Source: Bacteroidales bacterium (GTDB taxonomy: Bacteria > Bacteroidota > Bacteroidia > Bacteroidales > UBA932). Taken from it: a DNA stretch of 17,522 bases. Numbering within the stretch: the first letter of the stretch is position 1; every line of letters starts with the position of its first letter. The notes below the pieces were generated by a model. That model was not told the origin of the DNA and searched no databases. It was given only the letters and a program-made list of their open reading frames with translations. Both the position numbers and the translations under genes were made by a program. The stretch spans positions 1 through 17,522 of the forward strand of contig JAGAAD010000075.1 in NCBI GenBank assembly GCA_017615445.1, written 5' to 3'. Shown in pieces: positions 6,744-12,586 of the stretch.

Positions 6744-7198
6744 TGAAGTGTACTCTCGTACCTTCTAACTTTTTTGATGAAAACTGTGCGGGAGAATATC
6801 TCGCACAAGTTTTTGTTGAGGGTCCCTCCGAGCCTGTCCGCTCGGTTCTGATCCCGGAATACAACGCATATCTGGTCTGGGCTTCGGACGCTCCGGAAGG
6901 GGAGATGCCCGAGATGTGGCATGTCCTGAAGGGCCTGGGCAAGTGTCCGGATTATAACAAGATCCTCTGCTCATGGGACGGCGCGGAACTGTGCCTCGCA
7001 ATCGCCCAGGGAAAGACTCTTCTTCTGGCGAACACATATCAGGCGGCCGACTTCACCACCGCCGAGTACTGGATCTTCCTCGCGCTGCGTTCGCTCCAGC
7101 TGAATCCGGAGATCAGCACTATCTGCTTGCGCTCCGCCATCAGCGCGGAAGACGAAATGTCGCTCTACCGTTACTTCAAGGCGGTCGAGATCCTATGA
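6743..7198 (+). CDS. DUF3822-like protein, unusually short
   Basis: A 151-residue cytosolic protein. The opening TLVPSNFFDEN and the later block GKTLLLANTYQAADFTTAEYW followed by FLALRSLQLNP resemble the second half of DUF3822 proteins (Bacteroidota, about 250 residues, actin-like fold suspected, function unknown). Its position immediately before rsmD is, as I recall, where DUF3822 genes sit in Bacteroides. The usual N-terminal subdomain and last few dozen residues are missing. No frame upstream could supply them, because that DNA encodes the preceding gene. The ATG overlaps the upstream stop (TAATG) and the TGA overlaps the rsmD start (ATGA), so all three genes are translationally coupled. 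An alternative is an independent small family that merely resembles DUF3822. Confidence 0.75.
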   Translation: MKCTLVPSNFFDENCAGEYLAQVFVEGPSEPVRSVLIPEYNAYLVWASDAPEGEMPEMWHVLKGLGKCPDYNKILCSWDGAELCLAIAQGKTLLLANTYQAADFTTAEYWIFLALRSLQLNPEISTICLRSAISAEDEMSLYRYFKAVEIL

Positions 7199-7725
7199 GA
7201 ATAATCGGAGGAAAGCTCAAGGGCAAGATGATCTTGCCGCCGGCGGGCTACAAAGCCAGGCCGACGACTGATTTCGCCCGTGAGGCTCTTTTCAACATTC
7301 TGGACAACGAATACGAATTCGAAGACCTGAAGGTGCTGGACCTCTTCGGAGGCACGGGTGCCGTGAGTTTCGAGTTCGGCTCGCGCGGAGTGGGACGGGT
7401 CTGGTGTGTGGAGATGGCCCGCGAAAACGCCTCTTTCATCAAGCGCGAAGCTGAAAGGCTGGGGCTGGACAATGTCACGATGGTCCGCGACAACGTCTTC
7501 GATTTTCTGGACATCTGCCACGAAAAGTTCGATATAATCTTCGCGGATCCGCCCTATGCGCTCGAGGGCCTGGAGACCATTCCGGACAAAGTATTCGACC
7601 GCGACATCCTTCACCCGGACTGCTATTTCATTCTGGAGCACGGCGGGGAACACAACTTCGCGCAGCACCCGCGCTTTTTCAAGGAGCGCGAGTACGGAAG
7701 GGTGCACTTCACTTTCTTTAAATAG
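7195..7725 (+). CDS. rsmD: 16S rRNA (guanine966-N2)-methyltransferase
   Basis: A 176-residue cytosolic SAM-dependent methyltransferase that modifies G966 of 16S rRNA in the 30S subunit (E. coli numbering). It begins MRIIGGKLKGKMI, the hallmark RsmD N-terminus (R-I-I-GG-x-x-x-G), followed by RPTTDFAREALFNIL. The SAM-binding motif I is VLDLFGGTGAVSFE (residues 47-60), with an acidic ribose-binding residue in VWCVEMA. The catalytic DPPY tetrad is at 118-121 in IIFADPPYAL. Length is normal. The ATG at 7195 is set by the family N-terminus; the frame is open further upstream but overlaps the DUF3822-like gene. It converges on mazG, with a single base between the two stop codons. Confidence 0.95.
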   Translation: MRIIGGKLKGKMILPPAGYKARPTTDFAREALFNILDNEYEFEDLKVLDLFGGTGAVSFEFGSRGVGRVWCVEMARENASFIKREAERLGLDNVTMVRDNVFDFLDICHEKFDIIFADPPYALEGLETIPDKVFDRDILHPDCYFILEHGGEHNFAQHPRFFKEREYGRVHFTFFK

Positions 7726-7726
7726 A

Positions 7727-8518
7727 TTACAGGCCCTGCGCCTTCGCCTCGTCCCAGATCTCGTCCATCTCGGCGAGAGTCATGTCCGTGAGCTTGCGGC
7801 CCACCTTGAGGGTCTTGGACTCGAGATAGTTGAAACGGCGGCGGAACTTGCTGCACGAGCGGCCGAGAGCCACCTCCGGATCTATCCCATACAGACGGCA
7901 GGCGTTGATCACGGCGAACATCAGGTCGCCGAATTCTTCTTCTATGTGCGCGCTGTCGCCGTCTTCGACTGCCTCGGAGACCTCGCGCAGCTCCTCCTGG
8001 ACCTTGTCCAGCACCTGCGCGGGCTCCTCCCAGTCGAAGCCGCATCCGCGCGCCTTTTCCTGCATGGATAGCGCCTTCAGAATCGCCGGCATCGCGTCCG
8101 GAATTCCTCCCATCACGGTCTTGTTGCCGCCCTTTTCCTTGGCTTTCACCAGTTCCCAGGTGTCCGCGATTTCCTTCGCTGATGTGGGTTTTCCTACCTC
8201 GTCTCCGAAGACGTGGGGATGCCTGAAGATCATCTTGTCGCAGATCTTGCGGAGACTGTCGGCTATGTCGAACGAACCCTCTTCTTCCGCTATCTTGGCA
8301 TAGAACACCATGTGGTAGAGGAGATCGCCTATTTCCTTCGCGGTGCCCTCGCGGTCGCCCTTGATGATGGCGTCGCTCAGCTCATAGACTTCTTCCTCCG
8401 TCATGGGGCGGATGGTCTCCATCGTCTGCGCGGCGTTCCACGGGCAATCGCTGCGAAGCCTGTCCATTATGTCCAGCAGCTCGCCGAAGGCGGCTATCTT
8501 CTCCTCTTTTGTATGCAT
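7727..8518 (-). CDS. mazG: Nucleoside triphosphate pyrophosphohydrolase MazG
   Basis: A 263-residue cytosolic house-cleaning enzyme that hydrolyses (d)NTPs to NMP and pyrophosphate, clearing abnormal nucleotides. MazG also affects (p)ppGpp levels in E. coli. Both tandem all-alpha MazG domains are present. The first has CPWN (25-28; usually CPWD), QTMETIRP, the Mg2+-binding EEEVYE (41-46) and EIGDLLYHMVFYAKIAEEEG. FRHPHVFGDE links to the second, with EELREVSEA, EEEFGDLMFAVINACR and the closing KFRRRFNYLE. Length matches the E. coli protein (263). It starts 38 nt from the divergent prfA ATG. Transcription probably starts from TAAATTTG at 8551-8544. Confidence 0.95.
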   Translation of the reverse strand: MHTKEEKIAAFGELLDIMDRLRSDCPWNAAQTMETIRPMTEEEVYELSDAIIKGDREGTAKEIGDLLYHMVFYAKIAEEEGSFDIADSLRKICDKMIFRHPHVFGDEVGKPTSAKEIADTWELVKAKEKGGNKTVMGGIPDAMPAILKALSMQEKARGCGFDWEEPAQVLDKVQEELREVSEAVEDGDSAHIEEEFGDLMFAVINACRLYGIDPEVALGRSCSKFRRRFNYLESKTLKVGRKLTDMTLAEMDEIWDEAKAQGL

Positions 8519-8538
8519 GGGAATAATTGTTATCTTTG
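8508..8538 (+). promoter_or_regulatory. prfA promoter (TTTG-N19-TATCTTTG)
   Basis: TTTG at 8508-8511, a 19-nt spacer and TATCTTTG at 8531-8538 form a full-consensus Bacteroidota promoter, the best in the window. The -33 element lies in the first codons of mazG. The predicted prfA leader is about 16 nt. Confidence 0.8.
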
Positions 8539-8543
8539 CAGCG

Positions 8544-8551
8544 CAAATTTA
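8544..8551 (-). promoter_or_regulatory. mazG promoter, -7 box TAAATTTG
   Basis: Minus strand 8551-8544 reads TAAATTTG, ending 25 nt before the mazG ATG. No -33 element is visible. It is only 5 bp from the prfA -7 box, face to face, so the two promoters compete for the same DNA. Confidence 0.55.
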
Positions 8552-8556
8552 CAAAA

Positions 8557-9648
8557 ATGGCACAAAATACACTACTTGAAAAGGTACTCTCCCTCCAGGA
8601 GAAATTCGCATCCCTGCAGGAGCAGCTCTCGAGTCCGGAAGCGATGGCGGACATGAAAAAGTTCGTCCAGCTGAACAAGGACTACAAAGAGCTGGAGCCC
8701 ATCATTAAGGCCGGTCTGGAGTACAAGAAGACTCTGGACAACCTCGCATCTGCGAAGGACATCTTCCTGAACGAGAAGGATGAGGACCTCCGTGAGATGG
8801 CCCGCGAGGAGATCGCCGAGCTCGAGCCGAAGATCCCGGACATGGAAGCGAACATCAAGCTCCTTCTGATTCCGGCGGATCCGGACGACGGCAAGAACGC
8901 CATCGTGGAAATCCGCGGCGGCGCCGGCGGAGACGAAGCCGCCATCTTCGCAGGAGACCTTTTCAGGATGTATCAGCACTTCGCCGAGAGCCGCGGCTGG
9001 AAGCTGGAAATCACGGACCAGACGCCCGGCACTTCCGGCGGTTACAAGCAGATAGTCTTCAAGCTCAGCTCCAATTCTGAAGGAGTCTACGGAGTGATGA
9101 AGTACGAGTCCGGAGTGCACCGCGTGCAGCGCGTGCCCCAGACCGAGACCCAGGGTCGCATCCAGACCTCAGCCGCATCGGTGGCGGTGTTCCCGGAGGC
9201 GGGCGAGTTCGACGTGGACCTCAAGTGGGAAGACATCAGGTTAGACCTGTTCTGCGCATCCGGCCCCGGCGGACAGGGCGTGAACACGACCTATTCCGCA
9301 GTGCGCCTGACTCACATTCCTTCGGGCCTCGTGGTGCAGTGCCAGGAAGAGCGCTCGCAGATCAAGAACAAGGAGCGCGCATTCGAAGAGCTCCGCTCGC
9401 GTCTCTACAACCTCGAGCATCAGAAGTATCTGGACGAGATCGCCAGCAAGCGTAAGACCATGGTCAGCACAGGCGACCGCTCAGCCAAGATCAGGACCTA
9501 CAACTATCCTCAGGGCCGCGTCACGGACCACCGCATCAACTGGAGCATGTACAACCTCCCCGCCTTTATGGACGGAGATATCGAGGAGTGTATTGACCAA
9601 CTCCAGATTGCTGAGAATGCGGAGCGTCTAAAAGAAGCTGGAGACTAA
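8557..9648 (+). CDS. prfA: Peptide chain release factor 1
   Basis: A 363-residue translation factor that reads UAA and UAG in the ribosomal A site and triggers peptide release. The codon-recognition tripeptide is PQT at 194-196 in HRVQRVPQTETQGR; P-x-T identifies RF1 and argues against RF2, which has SPF. The peptidyl-hydrolase motif GGQ is at 238-240 in SGPGGQGVNTTYSAVRLTH; the glutamine is the residue normally methylated by PrmC. The N-terminal coiled-coil domain (1-100) and the C-terminal YNYPQGRVTDHRI element are intact. I use the ATG at 8557 (MAQNTLLEKVL); an in-frame TTG at 8527 lies upstream of the predicted transcription start. No prmC neighbour is present. The gene converges on the uridine-phosphorylase-like gene. 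Confidence 0.96.
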   Translation: MAQNTLLEKVLSLQEKFASLQEQLSSPEAMADMKKFVQLNKDYKELEPIIKAGLEYKKTLDNLASAKDIFLNEKDEDLREMAREEIAELEPKIPDMEANIKLLLIPADPDDGKNAIVEIRGGAGGDEAAIFAGDLFRMYQHFAESRGWKLEITDQTPGTSGGYKQIVFKLSSNSEGVYGVMKYESGVHRVQRVPQTETQGRIQTSAASVAVFPEAGEFDVDLKWEDIRLDLFCASGPGGQGVNTTYSAVRLTHIPSGLVVQCQEERSQIKNKERAFEELRSRLYNLEHQKYLDEIASKRKTMVSTGDRSAKIRTYNYPQGRVTDHRINWSMYNLPAFMDGDIEECIDQLQIAENAERLKEAGD

Positions 9649-9667
9649 ACGCTGCGCATTTAGTCTC
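9641..9667 (+). terminator. Hairpin at the prfA stop codon, possible terminator
   Basis: GAGACTAAA (9641-9649, containing the TAA stop) pairs perfectly with TTTAGTCTC (9659-9667) around a 9-nt GC-rich loop. It is followed by GCTTTAAA rather than a proper T-run, so termination is plausible but not certain. Confidence 0.5.
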
Positions 9668-9674
9668 GCTTTAA

Positions 9675-9725
9675 ACCCCCTGCACCCCACCGGGGACTGT
9701 GGGGCGTACCCCCCAGACCCCCTGC
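9675..9725. repeat. GC-rich intergenic hairpin cluster flanked by a 9-bp direct repeat
   Basis: ACCCCCTGC occurs at 9675-9683 and again at 9717-9725. Between them CCCC-ACC-GGGG (9685-9695) and GGGG-CGTA-CCCC (9701-9712) can fold. CCCCCTGC...CCGGGG also occurs, on the other strand, in the element at 1789-1920, so the two may be related. It separates the convergent prfA and uridine-phosphorylase-like genes. Confidence 0.4.
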
Positions 9726-9729
9726 CGGA

Positions 9730-10602
9730 TTATAGTGCCACCATTTTATCGACAACAAGATTGACCAGCTGCGCGACGCGCGGCTTGTAGTCTGTGTTGG
9801 CGTCTTTGAGGTACCTGTGGGCGATGGCGCAGCAGACCGTGACAGCTTCGTGTCCGAGCTGGGTGGCGATGCCGGCGAGCGCCGAGCCTTCCATCTCGAA
9901 ATTGGTGATCTTCCAGTCTCCGAAGCGCCAGGACTCGATGTCCTCGAGCATGTGCGGCATGGCCAGCTGCTGGCGGACGACCCGGCCCTGAGGACCGTAG
10001 AAGCCCGGGGCGGCGATGGTCATTCCGCGGACCGTGCTGTCTGCGAAATGGTCTATCATCTTCTGCGAAGCGTGCACGAAATACGGCACCGGCAGTCCGT
10101 AGGCCCAATTCAGATGCTTCATGAAGGATTGCTCCATCTCCACATTGGTGACCCTCTCGCGGTTTGCGTACCAGTTCATCAGGCCGTCGAAGCCCACTGA
10201 ATAATGCGAAAGAATGAATGATCCCAGCGGAATCTCAGGCTGAATCGCGCCGCATGTTCCCAGGCGGACTATGTGCAGCGTCTTGTGCTCGGGCTTGACC
10301 TCGCGGGTCTTGAAATCTATGTTCGCGAGAGCGTCCAGCTCAGTCATCACGATATCGATGTTGTCCGGGCCGATTCCGTGCGAGAGGACGGTCAGGCGGA
10401 CGCCTTTCTTGAGGCCGGTCACCCACGCGAATTCGCGCGACTGGCCTTCGTACTCTATCTCGTCCAGGATGGGCTTGAACATCTGCACACGGCCGGGGTC
10501 TCCTACGAGGATTACTCGGTCTGCCAGCTGGTCGGGACGGATGTGGATGTGGAACGCGGAGCCGTCTCCGTTGATGATGAGTTCTGATTCGGGAATTTTC
10601 AT
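9730..10602 (-). CDS. Nucleoside phosphorylase, probably uridine phosphorylase
   Basis: A 290-residue cytosolic enzyme of the NP-I family, which splits nucleosides with phosphate into base plus ribose 1-phosphate for salvage. Phosphate-site residues are in VGDPGR (33-38) and VRLGTCGAIQPE (Arg113, matching Arg91 of E. coli Udp). Ribose binding is in FEMEGSAL (Glu236-Glu238). FYGPQGR at 201-207 aligns with FYPGQER of E. coli Udp, keeping the uracil-binding Gln (205) and Arg (207); this favours uridine over purine nucleosides. It is about 35 residues longer than E. coli Udp, mostly in the N-terminal part. It is the last gene of an operon, 12 nt behind the DUF4293 gene. Because Bacteroidota NP-I proteins form their own branch, I withhold the symbol udp. 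Confidence 0.88.
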   Translation of the reverse strand: MKIPESELIINGDGSAFHIHIRPDQLADRVILVGDPGRVQMFKPILDEIEYEGQSREFAWVTGLKKGVRLTVLSHGIGPDNIDIVMTELDALANIDFKTREVKPEHKTLHIVRLGTCGAIQPEIPLGSFILSHYSVGFDGLMNWYANRERVTNVEMEQSFMKHLNWAYGLPVPYFVHASQKMIDHFADSTVRGMTIAAPGFYGPQGRVVRQQLAMPHMLEDIESWRFGDWKITNFEMEGSALAGIATQLGHEAVTVCCAIAHRYLKDANTDYKPRVAQLVNLVVDKMVAL

Positions 10603-10614
10603 ATCGTTATTAGT

Positions 10615-11031
10615 TTATTTTCTTTTTGCGGAACGAAGGCGCGCGGAGCTGCGCACGAGCAGCTCGTCTGCATACACGCCCCTCATGGCGAGGATGTCGA
10701 AAAACAGCGCGATCAGCGGGAACACGGCCGTCCAGCGGACCACATACTCGTCCGGCAGGCGGAAATAGCCCACGGCGAGCCAGACCTGCAGCGCGAGCAG
10801 CACCACAGCGGCGGCGCCGCCCAGCCTGATCTGCAGGCTCCTGCGGCCCCATGCGAACAGCGCTACGAGCGCGCAGGCAAGCGCGAGCCCGGCCAGCACG
10901 GCATAGGGAAGATACTCGGCATATCTGACCGCGTCCTCAGCGCCCGGCACACGGGCGAAATCGCTCAGGAGCAGCGCGGCCATCAGGCCGACCACTATCG
11001 CAAAATAAAGGGTCTGTACTCTCTGCCACAT
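10615..11031 (-). CDS. DUF4293 four-helix membrane protein
   Basis: A 138-residue integral membrane protein with four hydrophobic helices at about residues 8-25, 41-61, 70-92 and 102-120. The start MWQRVQTLYFAIV and the end FFDILAMRGVYADELLVRSSARLR match the DUF4293 pattern (M-I-Q-R-I-Q-T-x-Y at the start, I-x-x-DE-x-L-V-R-S near the end), a Bacteroidota family of unknown function. The C-terminus is strongly basic and probably cytoplasmic. The gene begins 3 nt after the LytTR regulator stop and ends 12 nt before the nucleoside phosphorylase, so the three form one operon. It has high GC even for this window. A role as partner of the membrane regulator is possible but unproven. Confidence 0.82.
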   Translation of the reverse strand: MWQRVQTLYFAIVVGLMAALLLSDFARVPGAEDAVRYAEYLPYAVLAGLALACALVALFAWGRRSLQIRLGGAAAVVLLALQVWLAVGYFRLPDEYVVRWTAVFPLIALFFDILAMRGVYADELLVRSSARLRSAKRK

Positions 11032-11034
11032 ACT

Positions 11035-11919
11035 TTATCCTCTTGAATTGAAACGCGCCAGGACGTTTTCTTCATAGGTCTTGGACACAGGAATCGGCTC
11101 TATGCCGCTCAGCCCGAGGTCTATCTCGAAGCCTTCTTTTGTGCGGGTGACCGTCTCCACCTTGTCGAAGTTAACTATGTACTTGCGGTGGCAGCGGACC
11201 AGCTCGCTTCCGGTGAAACTCTCCTCCACCGTCTTGAGGCGGCAGCGAAGCATGTACTGCTTAAGAGTTCCTTCGGAGTCCTGATACCAGACCTTGATAT
11301 AATTGTCGTCCGACTCGATATAATACAGGTTCGAGAGGCTGACCACCAGCTTCAGCGAACCGGAATTGTCGTATAGGGTGATTTTTTCATCTCTTGTCAG
11401 CGAGGGGGCTTCGTCTGTGGTGATAGCGCCGAAGCTCATCAGCTTGATGGTGTTGTTCTTGTCCTCCACCGCGAAGAAAAATGCGGCGAGCAGATACGGC
11501 ACCCCGAGACTGATTATGCAGAAGCCCATCGCAGATAGGAAGAGCTTCAGGAAAGAAATCTCGATGTAGGGGATGACGCCGGCGGCGATGCCGTTCAGGG
11601 AGAAGGCGGCGTAGGCTAACGAAATCAGCGCGGCTTCGCCCAGACACCAGAAGACATAGTCCACGAAAAGGATTATGTGTTTTTTCGCCACTGCGTACAT
11701 CAGCATCCGGGAGAGAGTGAGAATCAGCACCGCGAGCCCCATGAACACAAGGGTCATTAGCGATGTGGTTCCTATCGTGCCTATCGAGAACCAGACCCAG
11801 CGCAGATACGGGGAAATCAGCAGGATGAAGACCAGCGAGAACAGGGTCGCGAACACGACCGTGCTCGTGAGCTGGTGGCTCCCGGTCATATAGTCAGGTA
11901 CTCTGTCGCTTGCTGCCAT
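11035..11919 (-). CDS. Membrane-anchored LytTR-type DNA-binding regulator
   Basis: A 294-residue protein in two parts. The N-terminal half has four predicted membrane helices (about 20-38, 44-72, 83-108, 120-150). The C-terminal part, about 180-290, is a LytTR DNA-binding domain: LSNLYYIESDDNYIKVWY, the basic MLRCRLKTVEESF, LVRCHRKYIVNFDKVETV and the closing PIPVSKTYEENVLARF are the family blocks. LytTR domains usually sit behind a response-regulator receiver domain; here no receiver domain is present, so it would act as a one-component membrane sensor and transcription factor. Start ATG 11919; Met11 is an alternative start. A -7 box lies 7 nt upstream. It leads an operon with the DUF4293 protein and uridine-phosphorylase-like enzyme. 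The signal sensed and the target genes cannot be read from the sequence. Confidence 0.88.
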   Translation of the reverse strand: MAASDRVPDYMTGSHQLTSTVVFATLFSLVFILLISPYLRWVWFSIGTIGTTSLMTLVFMGLAVLILTLSRMLMYAVAKKHIILFVDYVFWCLGEAALISLAYAAFSLNGIAAGVIPYIEISFLKLFLSAMGFCIISLGVPYLLAAFFFAVEDKNNTIKLMSFGAITTDEAPSLTRDEKITLYDNSGSLKLVVSLSNLYYIESDDNYIKVWYQDSEGTLKQYMLRCRLKTVEESFTGSELVRCHRKYIVNFDKVETVTRTKEGFEIDLGLSGIEPIPVSKTYEENVLARFNSRG

Positions 11920-11926
11920 ATCAGGG

Positions 11927-11934
11927 CAAAGATA
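11927..11934 (-). promoter_or_regulatory. Promoter of the LytTR operon, -7 box TATCTTTG
   Basis: Minus strand 11934-11927 reads TATCTTTG, identical to the ackA and prfA boxes. It ends 7 nt before the LytTR ATG and lies in the 27-nt gap behind the Clp N-domain gene, so the LytTR operon can be transcribed independently. No clear -33 TTG. Confidence 0.6.
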
Positions 11935-11946
11935 GCAAAAATCGCG

Positions 11947-12483
11947 CTAACTAGCTATTTTGTCCGGGGAGGAAATAATCCGAAGTATGCTCATCGGGCG
12001 GGCGGCGGCCTCGCTCTCCTCCGCGTCCACGCTCTTTGCGGCCAGCAGACCGTTCTGCTTCATGTAGGCCGACAGCGATGAGTGATTCAGGCCCATGGAC
12101 TTCAGGAAGCCCAGTCCGGCGCTGCCCGAAGAACCGGCGATCGCCAGCAGCAGGTGTGTGGCGAATATCTTGTCCGCGCCGCTCATCGTGGCTTCTATAA
12201 TGCAGAGGTTGAGGGTGTTCTGCGCGCTGCGCGAGAAACTGAGCTTGTCGGCCTCGGAGTAGGCTATCCCGGAAGGGCGGAAAAGACTGCCCTCCACCGT
12301 TCTTTTAAGCTCGGCGAGATCCACTCCCAGAGCCTTGAGCGAAGCGCATGCGTCGTTGTCTTCGTGGCGGAGGATTCCGAGCAGGAGATGGTCCGTGGTG
12401 ATGGCGTAGTCTCCTGTCCTCATCGCTTCGTCCCGGGCATATGAAATTATCTTCAAAAGCTCTTGTGAAACCTGAGTCTGCAT
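11947..12483 (-). CDS. Stand-alone Clp N-domain protein (ClpC N-domain without ATPase)
   Basis: A 178-residue protein consisting of the two-repeat Clp N-terminal domain and a short tail. Repeat 1 (about 6-65) contains [21 protein letters not shown] and [21 protein letters not shown]. Repeat 2 (about 80-142) contains [18 protein letters not shown] and the block [10 protein letters not shown]. Both resemble the ClpC N-domain, which docks substrates and adaptors on the unfoldase. There is no Walker A or B motif: after an acidic, Ala-rich linker ([12 protein letters not shown]) it stops where D1 would begin, and the next gene follows after 27 nt. Full-length ClpC is about 840 residues. I recall full clpC genes beside gyrA in Bacteroides, so this may be a truncated relic or a derived adaptor, like the N-domain-only proteins known in plants (ClpT) and mycobacteria (ClpC2). 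I use ATG 12483; an in-frame TTG at 12492 overlaps the promoter. Confidence 0.88.
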   Translation of the reverse strand: MQTQVSQELLKIISYARDEAMRTGDYAITTDHLLLGILRHEDNDACASLKALGVDLAELKRTVEGSLFRPSGIAYSEADKLSFSRSAQNTLNLCIIEATMSGADKIFATHLLLAIAGSSGSAGLGFLKSMGLNHSSLSAYMKQNGLLAAKSVDAEESEAAARPMSILRIISSPDKIAS

Positions 12484-12489
12484 ACGTAA

Positions 12490-12521
12490 CAAAAATAGGA
12501 AAATTAGGTTGTTTTACCCAA
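12490..12521 (-). promoter_or_regulatory. Promoter of the Clp N-domain gene (TTG-N21-TATTTTTG)
   Basis: On the minus strand, TTG at 12521-12519, a 21-nt spacer and TATTTTTG at 12497-12490. The -7 box ends 6 nt before the ATG at 12483, so the leader is nearly absent. It interleaves with the gyrA promoter. Confidence 0.6.
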
Positions 12522-12539
12522 GATTTTTTGCTAAATTTG
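12509..12539 (+). promoter_or_regulatory. gyrA promoter (TTG-N20-TAAATTTG)
   Basis: TTG at 12509-12511, a 20-nt spacer and TAAATTTG at 12532-12539 fit the consensus well. The leader would be about 45 nt and AT-rich. The two divergent -33 elements (12509-12511 plus, 12519-12521 minus) lie within 13 bp. Confidence 0.75.
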
Positions 12540-12553
12540 TATGTTTATACAAA
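12536..12553. other. Palindrome over the gyrA start site, possible operator
   Basis: TTTGTA (12536-12541) and TACAAA (12548-12553) form a perfect 6-bp inverted repeat around TGTTTA. It begins in the -7 box and spans the expected transcription start, where a repressor would act. The AT-rich composition makes chance occurrence possible. Confidence 0.35.
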
Positions 12554-12586
12554 AACCGAATTTTTGAAGATTTTTTAAGAGAAAAG

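Noticed and set aside
8527..8556. TTG start for prfA
   Set aside because: It overlaps the -7 box, so the codon would not be transcribed. The ATG at 8557 gives the family N-terminus.
12509..12586. Longer gyrA start with 26 extra residues
   Set aside because: It begins upstream of the predicted transcription start and covers the -7 box. GyrA proteins normally begin close to the ATG at 12587.
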